DNA of 64,000 bases, taken from positions 51,016 through 115,015 of the forward strand of contig JBBHKE010002967.1 of NCBI GenBank assembly GCA_037447655.1. The letters are read 5' to 3'. The notes under the pieces were generated by a model that had not been told where the DNA came from, ran no database searches, and saw only the letters and a program-made list of their open reading frames with translations. Shown one piece after another: positions 32,729-41,882 of the stretch. Position 1 is the stretch's first letter. Each line of letters opens with the position of its first letter. This DNA comes from Zygnema cylindricum (lineage: Eukaryota > Streptophyta > Zygnematophyceae > Zygnematales > Zygnemataceae). The translations under genes were made by a program, and so were the position numbers.

Positions 32729-33783
32729 TGAAACTCTGAGACCTTTGTAAGTCCTCAGAGTGGACAGCTTTCAAGAAGCCTCTAGGATAACCCCCCTTTG
32801 TGTTACAGCAATAATAACTGCCACCTTGGCAAACAAAAACTCTGATCATATTCACCCATTTGAAGGCAAGACTTCCTTGAGTCGATAGCAAAAAGAATCT
32901 TTGAATTTGCTCTCCTGAGCAGTAAGTTATGGAGGGTCAAAGTTTACCTTTTGTACAAAAGCTCTATGGGAGAGAGGGTCCTATCTACTAATTTTTTCTA
33001 AGTCCTATCTCTCTCACAGACTTTATCTACTGATGTACGAAGCCAATAAGATTACACTTCCGTACACAAAAGTACAGTTGCCGGTGTACTTTATGTACGA
33101 ACAATGTACGACATGCCTGAATGTCGACACGTGGTATATCCGGATTTGCTCCCTTAATCCTCGGAGATGCCGCGATCCAATATTATTCTACCACGTGTCA
33201 TCCGATGTGGCAATGACCATAAACTGTCGAAATCCTCTTCCGTGATCTCGGCATTCATTCCGGCCGTCTGATTAAATGCACATTTAATCGTAGCCGTAAT
33301 AAATACCCGCGCGGTATTCGTTTCGCTATCGAAACAAATGCGCGGTACTTGCTTCATATCCGTACCGTACTTCGTACTTCTTCATAACTAAACCTATAAA
33401 TTCCGTAAGCAGTTGTTGTTAAATAAAATATCCTACATAGTAACGTTTAAATAATCATCAGACCACATAGCACGTATCATTAGTTCTAGACCTAACGGAT
33501 AAAGTTACTGTCTACCTGGTGTCTGCCGGCCGGCAAGTACCAGGATCAAATCTTGGATGCATCACTAATTCTTTTAGTAAATAAACTACCATTAAATAAA
33601 TTAACTAATTCATTTCCCGTAAACCTCTGGATACCTTTAGTAGCCATGGCTCTAGCTTCCTCTCCAATTTCTTAGTGACTGCGACAAGTGTGGGAGTTGG
33701 AGAGAGAAGTTAGAGATAGACTGCCTCGGCTTCTTTCTATTTAGACCTAGAAAATACTTCAAAGAGAACCATCGATTTTTACA
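32729..33783 (-). repeat. Copia-type LTR2 (5' LTR of A, 3' LTR of B)
   Basis: TGAAACTCTG...TTTTTACA, 1,055 bp, very close to LTR1 with scattered differences. Has the GTAC cluster (33032-33107) and tRNA-like segment (33489-33563). PBS of A lies on its low side, and the PPT plus RNase H tail of B on its high side, so it is shared by two tandem elements. Confidence 0.9.
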
Positions 33784-34130
33784 CTCCCCTTATTTTATAG
33801 TCAATCTTTAATTTTTAGACCACACTTCTCCCTGCAAAAAATTAGCTTAGGGGAAGGCACAGGTTTGGTCTTCATATTTGCTACCATCTCGCTATCTGGT
33901 CTGTACTCTAAACTGATTATTTTGTTTTCAACTTTCTCTCTAACAAAGCTGAGTTTAATGTCCATGTGTTTGGCTTCAAATGATGTTTAGGATTGGCAGA
34001 AATAGCGATTGCTGCCTGATTATCACAATAAATTTTCTGCACACCACTCTTAACTTGACCCACATCAATTCTTTTACAGCAGAGTAAGAGGCCATATACT
34101 CAGCCTCCATGGTGGATTGAGCAAGAACCT
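33784..34130 (-). pseudogene. Copia RNase H tail of chimera B
   Basis: Matches the 3' end of copia pol in C (39562-39930): PPT, then the end of pol ('KPVPSPKLIFCREKCGLKLKI' region), HFEAKHMDIKL-like and MEAEYMASYSAVKEL-like sequence in reverse. It has small deletions relative to C. It ends at the joint near 34131 inside 'AQSTMEAEYM'. Confidence 0.8.
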
Positions 34131-34583
34131 CACATTGGCCACATTGATCTGATTTTCCTTGATCCTCCGTCCATCCATCCCTTCAAGTGTCAAGACCCCC
34201 TTATTGGAGACTTCCACTACTTTCAAAATCACCCTCCCCGCTGAAATGTCAAGAGTGTCCTTTTTCTGTTGCATCCGATACACAAAATCCCCGGGCAGAA
34301 ATCGCCGTTGCCGCGGGACAAAATTCCCATTCCGGCGTTGCGAATACCGGAGTTGATCTTGGAGCTGAGTTGCTTGTAAATATCCCATGGCCAGAGGCAT
34401 TTCCCGGTGAAATACCTTGGCCCTGTCGGGAATCAATTTTTCAACCGTTCCCTTGCTGTCCATCTCCGGAAGGACCACTGCTTGGGCCGAGGTAGCGCCG
34501 GGGAGGATGGGATGCCGTCCGAACAAAATGAAATATGGGCTGTAGGAGTGGAGGGATGCTTGCCGGCTGAATCGGTACCCCAT
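34131..34583 (-). pseudogene. Gypsy B integrase C-terminal extension
   Basis: MGYRFSRQASLHSYSPYFIL, FGRHPILPGATSAQAVVLPE and a post-core beta domain (RQRRFLPGDFVYRMQQKKDT, ISAGRVILKVVEVSNKGVLT), as in gypsy integrases ('F..GD.V'). The frame then runs into copia sequence, so any PHD or chromodomain is lost at the joint. Confidence 0.8.
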
Positions 34584-34589
34584 GGCGAT

Positions 34590-35309
34590 CTAAGGCACCC
34601 TTCTATCCCACTCTCCTAGATCCTCTTCCACAGCATATTTACGCAGTGACCGCTTCACTGTCTGCATGCACCTTTCGGCCAAACCGTCGGCTTGTGGGTG
34701 GTCTCGGCTGGTCAGCCGGTGGTCTATGAGGCACAATTCCAACAAGTTGGAGAATTCTCCCGCAAATTCGCAGCCGTGGTCGGTCATAAATTCGGTTGGG
34801 GACCCAAATTGGGAAAGCACTTTCTACAAGAATGCGTCTGCAATCGCCTTGGACTCCTTCCTGGGTAAGACCACCAATTCGATCCACTTGGAAAAATGCT
34901 CTATCATTACCAATACAAAGCGGTTCCCTCGTCTGCTAGTGGGGAGAGGACCCAGAAGATCTAGAGACCACCGATAAAACATTCCCCTGATGGGAAGGGA
35001 ATGAAGCTGAGAACCTCCCTTTTTGTCGAAAGCTGCTTTGACTCGGTCACAGAAGAAACACGTCTGCACAATCCGATTGACTTGGGTCTGCAACCCGTGC
35101 CACCAATACGACCCTGCGACCAAGGAGGTGGTCTGTTTCTGCCCAAAATGGCCACACTGCTGGTGAAGGTTAAAAATAACAGTCTCCTTGTCGGCCAGGG
35201 GAGGAACCACTTTCCTCGTCCCATCAGCCCACTTCCGGATTAAGATGCCCCTTTCCCTCTCGTATGCCGCCATTCGTGTTTCCACCTGAGATAACTGCAC
35301 TCTTGACAA
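34590..35309 (-). pseudogene. Gypsy B integrase zinc finger and DDE core
   Basis: Zinc-binding HHCC: HQQCGHFGQKQTTSLVAGSY, then CFFCDRVK. Core: Asp in WSLDLLGPLPTSRRGN, a TAG interrupting at ADAFL*KVLSQFG (34824-34822), Asp in MTDHGCEFAGEF, Glu in ADGLAERCMQTVKRSLRK. The triad is present but the frame is broken once. Confidence 0.85.
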
Positions 35310-35312
35310 ATG

Positions 35313-36007
35313 CTAAAAAGGGTATCCTTGTTGGACAGATTCGAGAGCCTCTAGATCGTTCCAAATATCTTTCCGTCCAGCCCCTATTGGCGCCTGCCCC
35401 TCCACGTCTGCAGAGAAAGTTGAGATTTCCCCCAGAGATTGAGGAAGCCAAATAAAGGCAGAGGAAGCTCGAATGAGTCCCAAATTGATTTTCAGGATCC
35501 TCATCATGGCGGGCCCCGGTGGAATCTCTAGTGGAAGGGTCAGGATTTCTGCTAAGTCCATCGACATTCCCATGAATCTCTCCAGCCCGTTGGATTATGT
35601 CGAAGTCATATTCCCGCATTATTAATACCCACTTGGCGAGCTTGCCAGTGAGCTTGCTGTTCTCCATGATCCACTTGAGGGGTTGGTGATCCGTGATCAG
35701 AGTGAAATGGACTCCGTATAGGTATGGTCTGAAGTGTTGGATGGCCTATACCGCCGCCAGTAAATCCCTGTGATAGCTGTTGTAATTCCCCTCCGCTCGG
35801 TTATTTCTCCTACTAGCGTAAGCTACCACATATTCGGCCCCAGCATCATCCAATTGGGCTAAAACAGCCCCCAATCCAAACCGGCTCCAATCAGTGTAAA
35901 GGAGGAATGGTCTTTGGTGATCAGGCATTCGGAGCACAAGGTGTTGCTTCAAGGAATCCTTGAGGAACTGGAAGGCAATTTGTTGCTCCTCTGTCCACTG
36001 CCACTCC
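35313..36007 (-). pseudogene. Gypsy B RNase H
   Basis: FLLYTDWSRFGLGAVLAQLD, EYVVAYASRRNNRAEGNYNS and YHRDLLAAV (frame 35952-35746), then NSKLTGKLAKWVLIMREYDF and DIIQRAGEIHGNVDGLSRNP (35667 on). TD.S and the second acidic region are present. Several frame changes. Confidence 0.8.
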
Positions 36008-36967
36008 TAGTCTTTCCGCAGCAACTGGTTCAGAGGGTGAGCGTGGCTGCTAAATTCAAGGATGAATCTCCGATAATAGTTAGCCAGGCCTAAAAATGTG
36101 CGGAGTGTAGAGACGTCCTGAGGATGGGGTAGGGCATCAAGGGCTGCAACTTTGACCATATGGGGACCCACTGTCCCGGGTGTAACTTCGTGTCTCAAGT
36201 AAATAATTTTGTGCACCCCCAAAATTCCCTTGCCTGGGTGACATTTCAAGCTCGCTACTTGGAAGAGCTCGGAGTACAATCAGTATGTGCTCCAGGTGTT
36301 CATCGAAGGTCTTTGAGAAGATAATAACATCGTTGATATAATAGCGTGCACAGTCAATCTTCCGGAGTGCCTCGTCCATGGCACGTTGGAATTTGGCTGG
36401 CGCATTCTTTAATCCGAATGGCATGTAGAGCCATTCATACAACCTGGACCATTCCCAAAAAGCTGTCCTTTCCCGGTGCTTTGGCTCCATCGCGATCTAG
36501 TGGAACCCATTCTTCATGTCTAGTGTGGAGTAAATGGTGGCCCCGGCCAGCGAGTCAAAAATCTCTTCCGGGGTAGTCATTCGGTATCGGTCAGGTACAG
36601 TTGCCGTGTTAAGCATCTGGTAATCTCCACACATCCGAAAGTCTACTGTTTTCCCAGATGAGTCCTTCTTGGGTGGGAGAACGGTTGGAGACGCAAATCC
36701 ATGGAGTCTAGTACTTTCTTGAATCAATCCTGCTTCTACCATAGTTTGTACCTTTGCCGTGATGAACTCTTTTTCCTTGAAACTGACAGGGTACTGCTTC
36801 TGCCAAATAGTAGACGTCTCGTCTATTAAATCTATTCGAAAAGGGGTTCATTTGTAGATGCCTACGTCGGTATCTGACCAAGAGAACACTTGTTTGTTCT
36901 TCTCCAACAGGTCGGAGAGTTGGGCCTTTTGCTGAGGGTCCAACTGCTCTCCTAAGGTCCAATCCAT
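36007..36967 (-). pseudogene. Gypsy B reverse transcriptase, YIND variant
   Basis: RT frame opens at ATG 36967, overlapping the end of the DNMT-linker frame in the -1 register, as in C. Motifs: FASPTVLPPKKDSSGKTVDF, RMCGDYQMLNTATVPDRYRM, YSTLDMKNGFH, LYEWLYMPFGLKNAPAKFQR. The catalytic box reads YINDVIIFS (36329-36340) where YIDD is expected, so the first catalytic Asp is Asn. Stops occur at about 36849 and near 36495. Inactive copy. Confidence 0.85.
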
Positions 36968-37263
36968 CTTTCCACCGCTGCCCAGGCCTCCAGTGATCTA
37001 CCCTGACGGGAGATATCGAATTCCATCTCTACTTGCGGGTCTACCTCATCTCCTCCCGTTAGAATGCTGCTGCTAACAACTTCCGCTAAGTTATCCCTTT
37101 TCGAGCCTCCGCTCCCCCCCACTGAGGAATCCCTTAATTTCGGTAAAATGTTGGGACTGGAAAATTTTGATGATAAAATCTGTTTTTTTGCCTCCCTCCC
37201 CCCCTCAAGCTGCAAGTGGGCCTGCATCGCTAACAACTTTGGAGCTTGAAGGTAGCGATTCCT

Positions 37264-38430
37264 TGATTGCGGAGATTGTAGGCTAGAGAAGGCCAGAGAA
37301 CGTTTTATCACCCAAGTTATTGTATTTAGATCCATGCTTTGTCCGAGTAGGCTGCACCGTTGGAGGTCTGAAATACCTGGTGCCGCCGTACTGGCAGGTT
37401 GGAATCCCATGGCTTGTTCTCGTTCTTTCACCATTGGTGTTGTCCAAACTCCACTTTTGCTGTCAAATATCATTTCCGCCGCTCCCTTTCGATACGCATG
37501 GCTGTTGGGGAAGGAAACCAATGTTGGCAGTGCTCGCCGTGGTGCTCTTGGTTGGTTGCACTAGCACAACGGAGGACGATCAGCCTTAGTTATCGGAGTG
37601 GCCATCCGTCCTGGCCCTAAAATTTGTTGTAGGGTAATCTGGGGATCTGTTTGGTGGTTTTGTAAGAGCTGGTTTAGGACTGACTGAGGTATCAAATTGG
37701 TAAAGTATGCCTGAACTCTGTGAGCCCTCAATCCCAGTTGCGCCGCATTGAAAACAAGTGGAGCTCCCAGAATCTGCTTGACTTTATTCCTGCTATTTGC
37801 GACTTGTTTCCTGTTATCATCTCCTGGGTGGACATTCTCCAAAACGTACCCCACTGGTTGGTCTTGGGACTGTTGCAGCCAGGAAAGTAATTTGATCATC
37901 TAGAAGAAGGTTCGACTTCCGCTGTCCTGATGTCCCTCGCCTTTCCCGGCCAGAGAGTATCCTTGACATGGCCATCATGCAATCACCAAATCCACGCGCT
38001 CCAGCATAGCAAGATGTGGCTTTAGGATATGGTCTATATTTTGCGGAACACTTCGGTGAGATCTGTAGATGGCGGATACCGGAAGTTGCTGGGGATACAA
38101 TTGGTGGAGTTCTTGTAGTTGGTATTCAGTGACGGCCCGAGCATCCGGTGAAATTTCCACGGCCACATATGACTCCACTTTGTTCCAAGCTTTCAAAATA
38201 GCTTCGAGGTCCGAGCTAATTCCAGAAAATAGGGATAATATCCGGAGTCCAGAATCCTAGATAGATAATGACACCACTTGTCGATTGAATTTTTGATTTT
38301 TGGGCGGAACTTCCGAAGATTCTAACCGAGGTTCTTTTTCCTTCACAAAAATAGCTGTCAAGGATTTGTCCACTCCTGGACGAAGTTTTGCTATTTGTAA
38401 TAATCTGTTATAGTATCCTTCTTCCCACTG
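37264..38430 (-). pseudogene. Retroelement C5-cytosine DNA methyltransferase, copy B
   Basis: Same protein as in C. Motif I GLRILSLFSG (about 38257), motif IV with the catalytic Cys in WPCQGYSLAG (about 37968-37939), motif VI VLENVHPGD, motif VIII AQLGLRAHRVQAYF, and motif IX/X REQAMGFQP and LLGQSMDLNTITWV (37314-37356). PCQ is the canonical motif IV form, so this copy probably preserves the older sequence there. Stops: TAG before the motif I block, TGA at A*WPC, TAG after RTFF, and the TAG at 37563-37561 shared with C. Enzyme family: S-adenosylmethionine-dependent methylation of cytosine in DNA. Confidence 0.82.
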
Positions 38431-38513
38431 CTTGGAAATAGGGAATTGCTATATTATCTCTACGATATCGGTGGCGCTGGCGAGCAGTTCCATGGGTGTG
38501 TGAGTGGCATAGA

Positions 38514-39561
38514 TGAAACTCTGAGACCTCCATAAGTCCTCAGAGTGGACAGCTTCCAAGAAGCCTCTAGGATAATCCTGACCCCTTTGTGTTTAAGCAA
38601 AAATAACTGCCACCCTGGCAGACAAAAACTCTGACCAACTTCACCCCTGTGAAGACAAGACTCCCCTGAGTCGATAGCAAAAAGAATCTCTGAATTTGCT
38701 CCCCTGAGCAGTAAGTTATGGAGGGTCAAAGTTGACCTTTTGTACAGAAGCTCTCTGGGAGAGAGGGTCCTATCTTCTAATTTTTCTAAGTCCTATCTCT
38801 CTCACAAACTCTATCTACTGATGTACGGAACCAATCAGAATTGAGTTCCGTACGCAAAAGTACAGCTGCCGGTGTACTTTATGTACGGACATTGTACGAC
38901 ATGGCCAAAATGTCGACACATGTCAAATCCGGATTCGGTGCCATAATCTCCGGAGATTCCACAATCCAACAGAATTTCGCCACGTGTCATCCGATGTGGC
39001 GATGGCCACAAACCGCCGAAATTCTCCTCCGCGATCTCGGCGCTAATCTCCGCCGTCCGATTAAATTCGGCTTTAATCGTAGCCGTAATAAATACATGCG
39101 CGGTATTTGTTTCATTTACGAAACAAATGCGCGGTACTGATTTGTGTCCGTACCGTAAGTCGTACATTATTTATTACTGGATCTATGTATCCCGTAATTC
39201 ATTTCAGTTAAATGATTTATCGCTTGTATACATATTTAAATAAATATCAAACTATATTCTATGTAACACTACTGCTAGACTTAACGGCTAAGGCTACCGG
39301 CTAATTCCTATCTGCCGGCCGGTAGGTACATGGATCAAATCCTGCCGCCGACACATACCTTTTAAATAAATAATTAAATCCTAACATAAAATTCCCGTAA
39401 ACCTCAGGATAGCCAAGGTAGCCATGGCTCTAGCTTCCTCTCCAATTTCTCAGTGACTGCGACAAGTTTGAGAGTTGGAGAGAGAAGTTAGAGATAGACT
39501 GCCTCGACTTCTATATTTCTTTTCAAACCTAGAAAATACTAATAAACCATTAGTTTCTACA
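38514..39561 (-). repeat. Copia-type LTR3 (3' LTR of C, 5' side of B)
   Basis: TGAAACTCTG...GTTTCTACA, 1,048 bp. More diverged from LTR1/LTR2 than those are from each other. GTAC cluster 38822-38897 (six cores), tRNA-like segment 39277-39355. Low side joins truncated gypsy sequence of B with no PBS; high side has the copia PPT of C. Confidence 0.88.
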
Positions 39562-39574
39562 CTCCCCTTATTTT

Positions 39575-41040
39575 CTAGTCAATCTTTAATTTCAGACCAC
39601 ACTTCTCCCTGCAGAAAATTAGCTTAGGGGAAGGCACAGGTTTGGTCATCATATCTGCTACCATCTCACTATCTGGTCTGTACTCTAAACTGATTATTTT
39701 GTTTTCTACTTTCTCTCTAACAAAGCTGAGTCTGATGTCCATGTGTTTGGCTTTAAAATGGTGTTTAGGATTGGCAGAAATAGCGATTGCTGCCTGATTA
39801 TCACAAAATATTTTCTGCACACCACTCTTAAGGTGACCAAGCTCACCAAGCAAAGACTTGACCCACATCAATTCTTTTACAGCAGAGCAAGAGGCCATAT
39901 ACTCAGCCTCCATGGTGGACTGAGCAATAACCTTTTGCTGTTTGCTACTCCAACAGCAAGCCCCATCACCCACATATAATACATATCCAGAAGTACATCT
40001 CCTCATCGGAGCATCACCATAACTGGCATCACTCCAAGTAGTGATGTCAATATTCTCCCCACCCAAATGCAACCATAGATCTCTAGTTCCTACCAAGTAT
40101 CTAAGGACTCTCTTAGCTGCCTCCCAATCCTTCTTAGTGGGAGCATTTAGACTTCTACTCAGCACTCCTACAGCTGCAGCTAAATCCGGCCGGGTACAAT
40201 TCATAAAATAGATTAGACTTCCCACTACTTGCCTGTAAGGAATAGTCTGCATGAACTTCTGTTCATCAGGAGACAATTCCTCGTCTAAGACTATGACTCC
40301 TTCTTCCTCACTCCCCTCACTTCCCTTCTTCAACTCCATTGGAGTTGTACAACTATTAGCTTTATCCATTTGAAATTTTTCAAGCATGTTTCCTATTGCT
40401 TCCTTTTGAGTCAATCTTATAATTTTCCTTTTTCGGTCTCTCTCTACTTGAATTCCCAAAATATATTTTGCTTCCCCCATATCCTTCATTTCAAATCTCC
40501 CCTTAAGATCGGTTTTCAGTTTATTAATTTTTTCCATTGATTTACTTAAAACAAGCAAATCATCAACATAAATTGCAATAAATATAAAACCTTCCTCATC
40601 TTCGAAAACATAGATTGAGTGATCTGAGCTGATCCGAATATATCCTAGACCGGTAAGAAACTCATCAAGCTTCTTATTCCACTGTCGGGGCGCCTGTTTC
40701 AAACCATAAAGAGATTTAATCAGCCGGCATACCTTACTCTCCTCTCCTTCTTCCACAAACCCTTCGGGTTGTCGCATGAAGATCTCCTCTTCTAATTCTC
40801 CATGCAAAAAGGCTGTTTTGATGTCCATCTGGTGCACTTCCATGTCTTCCGCCGCTGCTAAACTGAGAAGTATGCGGACGGAGGGAAATCTGACCACCGG
40901 GGCAAAGGTTTCCTCGTAGTCAATTCCTTCCTTTTGTGTAAATCCCTTTGCCACTAATCTGGCCTTGTAAAGCTCGATTGTGTTATCTGGGTTCAGTTTC
41001 AGTTTGAAAACCCACTTACAACCGATTGGTTTTCGGTTAG
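39575..41040 (-). CDS. Copia RT-RNase H in chimera C, intact frame
   Basis: About 488 uninterrupted codons starting within NRKPIGCKWVFKLKLNPDNT, through EGIDYEETFAPVVRFPSVRI, MDIKTAFLHGELEEEIFMRQ, catalytic AIYVDDLLVLSKS, RNase H TWSDASYGDAPMRRCTSGYV and STMEAEYMASCSAVKELMWV, to KPVPSPKLIFCREKCGLKLK. All catalytic residues visible are standard. The same region in A has several stops, so this copy is younger or was under selection longer. It has no own gag or integrase and its N-terminal part was cut by the gypsy joint. Confidence 0.88.
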
Positions 41041-41598
41041 GTAGAGCCATTCATACAACCTAGACCCTGCCCAAAAAGCTGTCCTTTCCCGGTGCTTTGG
41101 CTCCATCGCGATCTGGTGGAACCCATTCTTCATGTCTAGTGTGGAGTAAATGGTGGCCCCGGCCAACGAGTCAAAAATCTCTTCTGGGGTAGGCATTGGG
41201 TATCGGTCAGGTACAGTTGACGTGTTAAGCATCCGGTAATCTCCACACATCCGAAAGTCTACCGTTTTCCCAGATGAGTCCTTCTTGGGTGGGAGAACGG
41301 TTGGAGACGCAAATCCATGGAGTCCGGTACTTTCCTGCACCAATCCTGCTTCTACCAGAGTTTGTACCTTTGCCGTGATGAACTCCTTTTCCTTGAAACT
41401 GAGAGGGTACTGCTTCTGCCAAACAGTAGACGTCTCGTCTATTAAATCGATTCGGAAAGGGGTTCCTTTGTAGATGCCTACGTCGGTATCTGACCAGAAG
41501 AACACTTGTTTGTTCTTCTCTAACAGGTCGGAGAGCTGGGACTTTTGTTGAGGGTCTAAATGCTCCCCTAAGGTCCAATCCATCTTTCCGGGTTCCAC
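41041..41598 (-). pseudogene. Gypsy RT N-terminal half in chimera C
   Basis: MDWTLGEHLDPQQKSQLSDL, FFWSDTDVGIYKGTPFRIDL, ETSTVWQKQYPLSFKEKEFI, FASPTVLPPKKDSSGKTVDF, YPMPTPEEIFDSLAGATIYS and LDMKNGFHQIAMEPKHRERT, no stops. Cut just after RLYEWLY, before the catalytic box. It overlaps the end of the DNMT-linker frame by about 30 nt in the -1 register. Confidence 0.88.
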
Positions 41599-41858
41599 CG
41601 CTGCCCAGGCCTCCGGGGTCTACCCCTGCGGGAGGTATCGAATTCTATCTCTACCTGCGGGTCTACCTCATCTCCTCCCGTTAGAATGCTGCTGCTAACA
41701 ACTTCCGCTAAGTTATCCCTTTCCGAGCCTCCTCTCCCCCTCACTGAGGAATCCCTTAATTTCGGTGAAATGCTGGGACTGGAAATTTTTGATGATAAAA
41801 ATTGTTTTCTTGCCTCCCCCCCCTCCTCAAGCTGCAAGTAGGCCTGCACCGCTAACAA
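41568..41858 (-). pseudogene. Linker between DNMT and RT, chimera C
   Basis: Charged, Ser-rich linker (AYLQLEEGGEARKQFLSSKI, ERDNLAEVVSSSILTGGDEV) in the DNMT frame, ending WIGP*. The B copy has the same linker (37240-36952) ending at the same TAG. No domain recognised. Confidence 0.6.
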
Positions 41859-41882
41859 CTTTGGAGCTTGAAGGTAGCGATT

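Larger units (their letters stand above)
27321..33783 (-). mobile_element. Ty1/copia element A, complete with two LTRs, decayed
   Basis: About 6.46 kb: 3' LTR 27321-28377, interior 28378-32728, 5' LTR 32729-33783. Minus-strand order gag, protease, integrase, RT, RNase H is the copia order. The PBS touches the 5' LTR and a purine tract touches the 3' LTR. Both LTRs are TG...CA, about 1.06 kb and very similar, implying a moderately recent insertion. The coding region has many single-base stops, including one at the integrase catalytic Glu. The 5' LTR also serves as the 3' LTR of chimera B. Confidence 0.88.
33784..38513 (-). mobile_element. Chimeric element B interior: gypsy DNMT-RT-RH-INT joined to copia tail
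   Basis: Between LTR3 (38514-39561) and LTR2 (32729-33783). From high to low coordinates: end of gypsy protease region, DNMT, linker, RT, RNase H, integrase (34131-38513), then 347 bp of copia RNase H end and PPT (33784-34130). No gag and no PBS follow LTR3; gypsy sequence starts abruptly in 'YATHTP' of the protease region. The joint near 34131 runs GCAAGAACCT|CACATTGGCC. All reading frames carry stops. Explanations: template switching during reverse transcription, LTR-mediated recombination, or assembly error. Confidence 0.8.
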
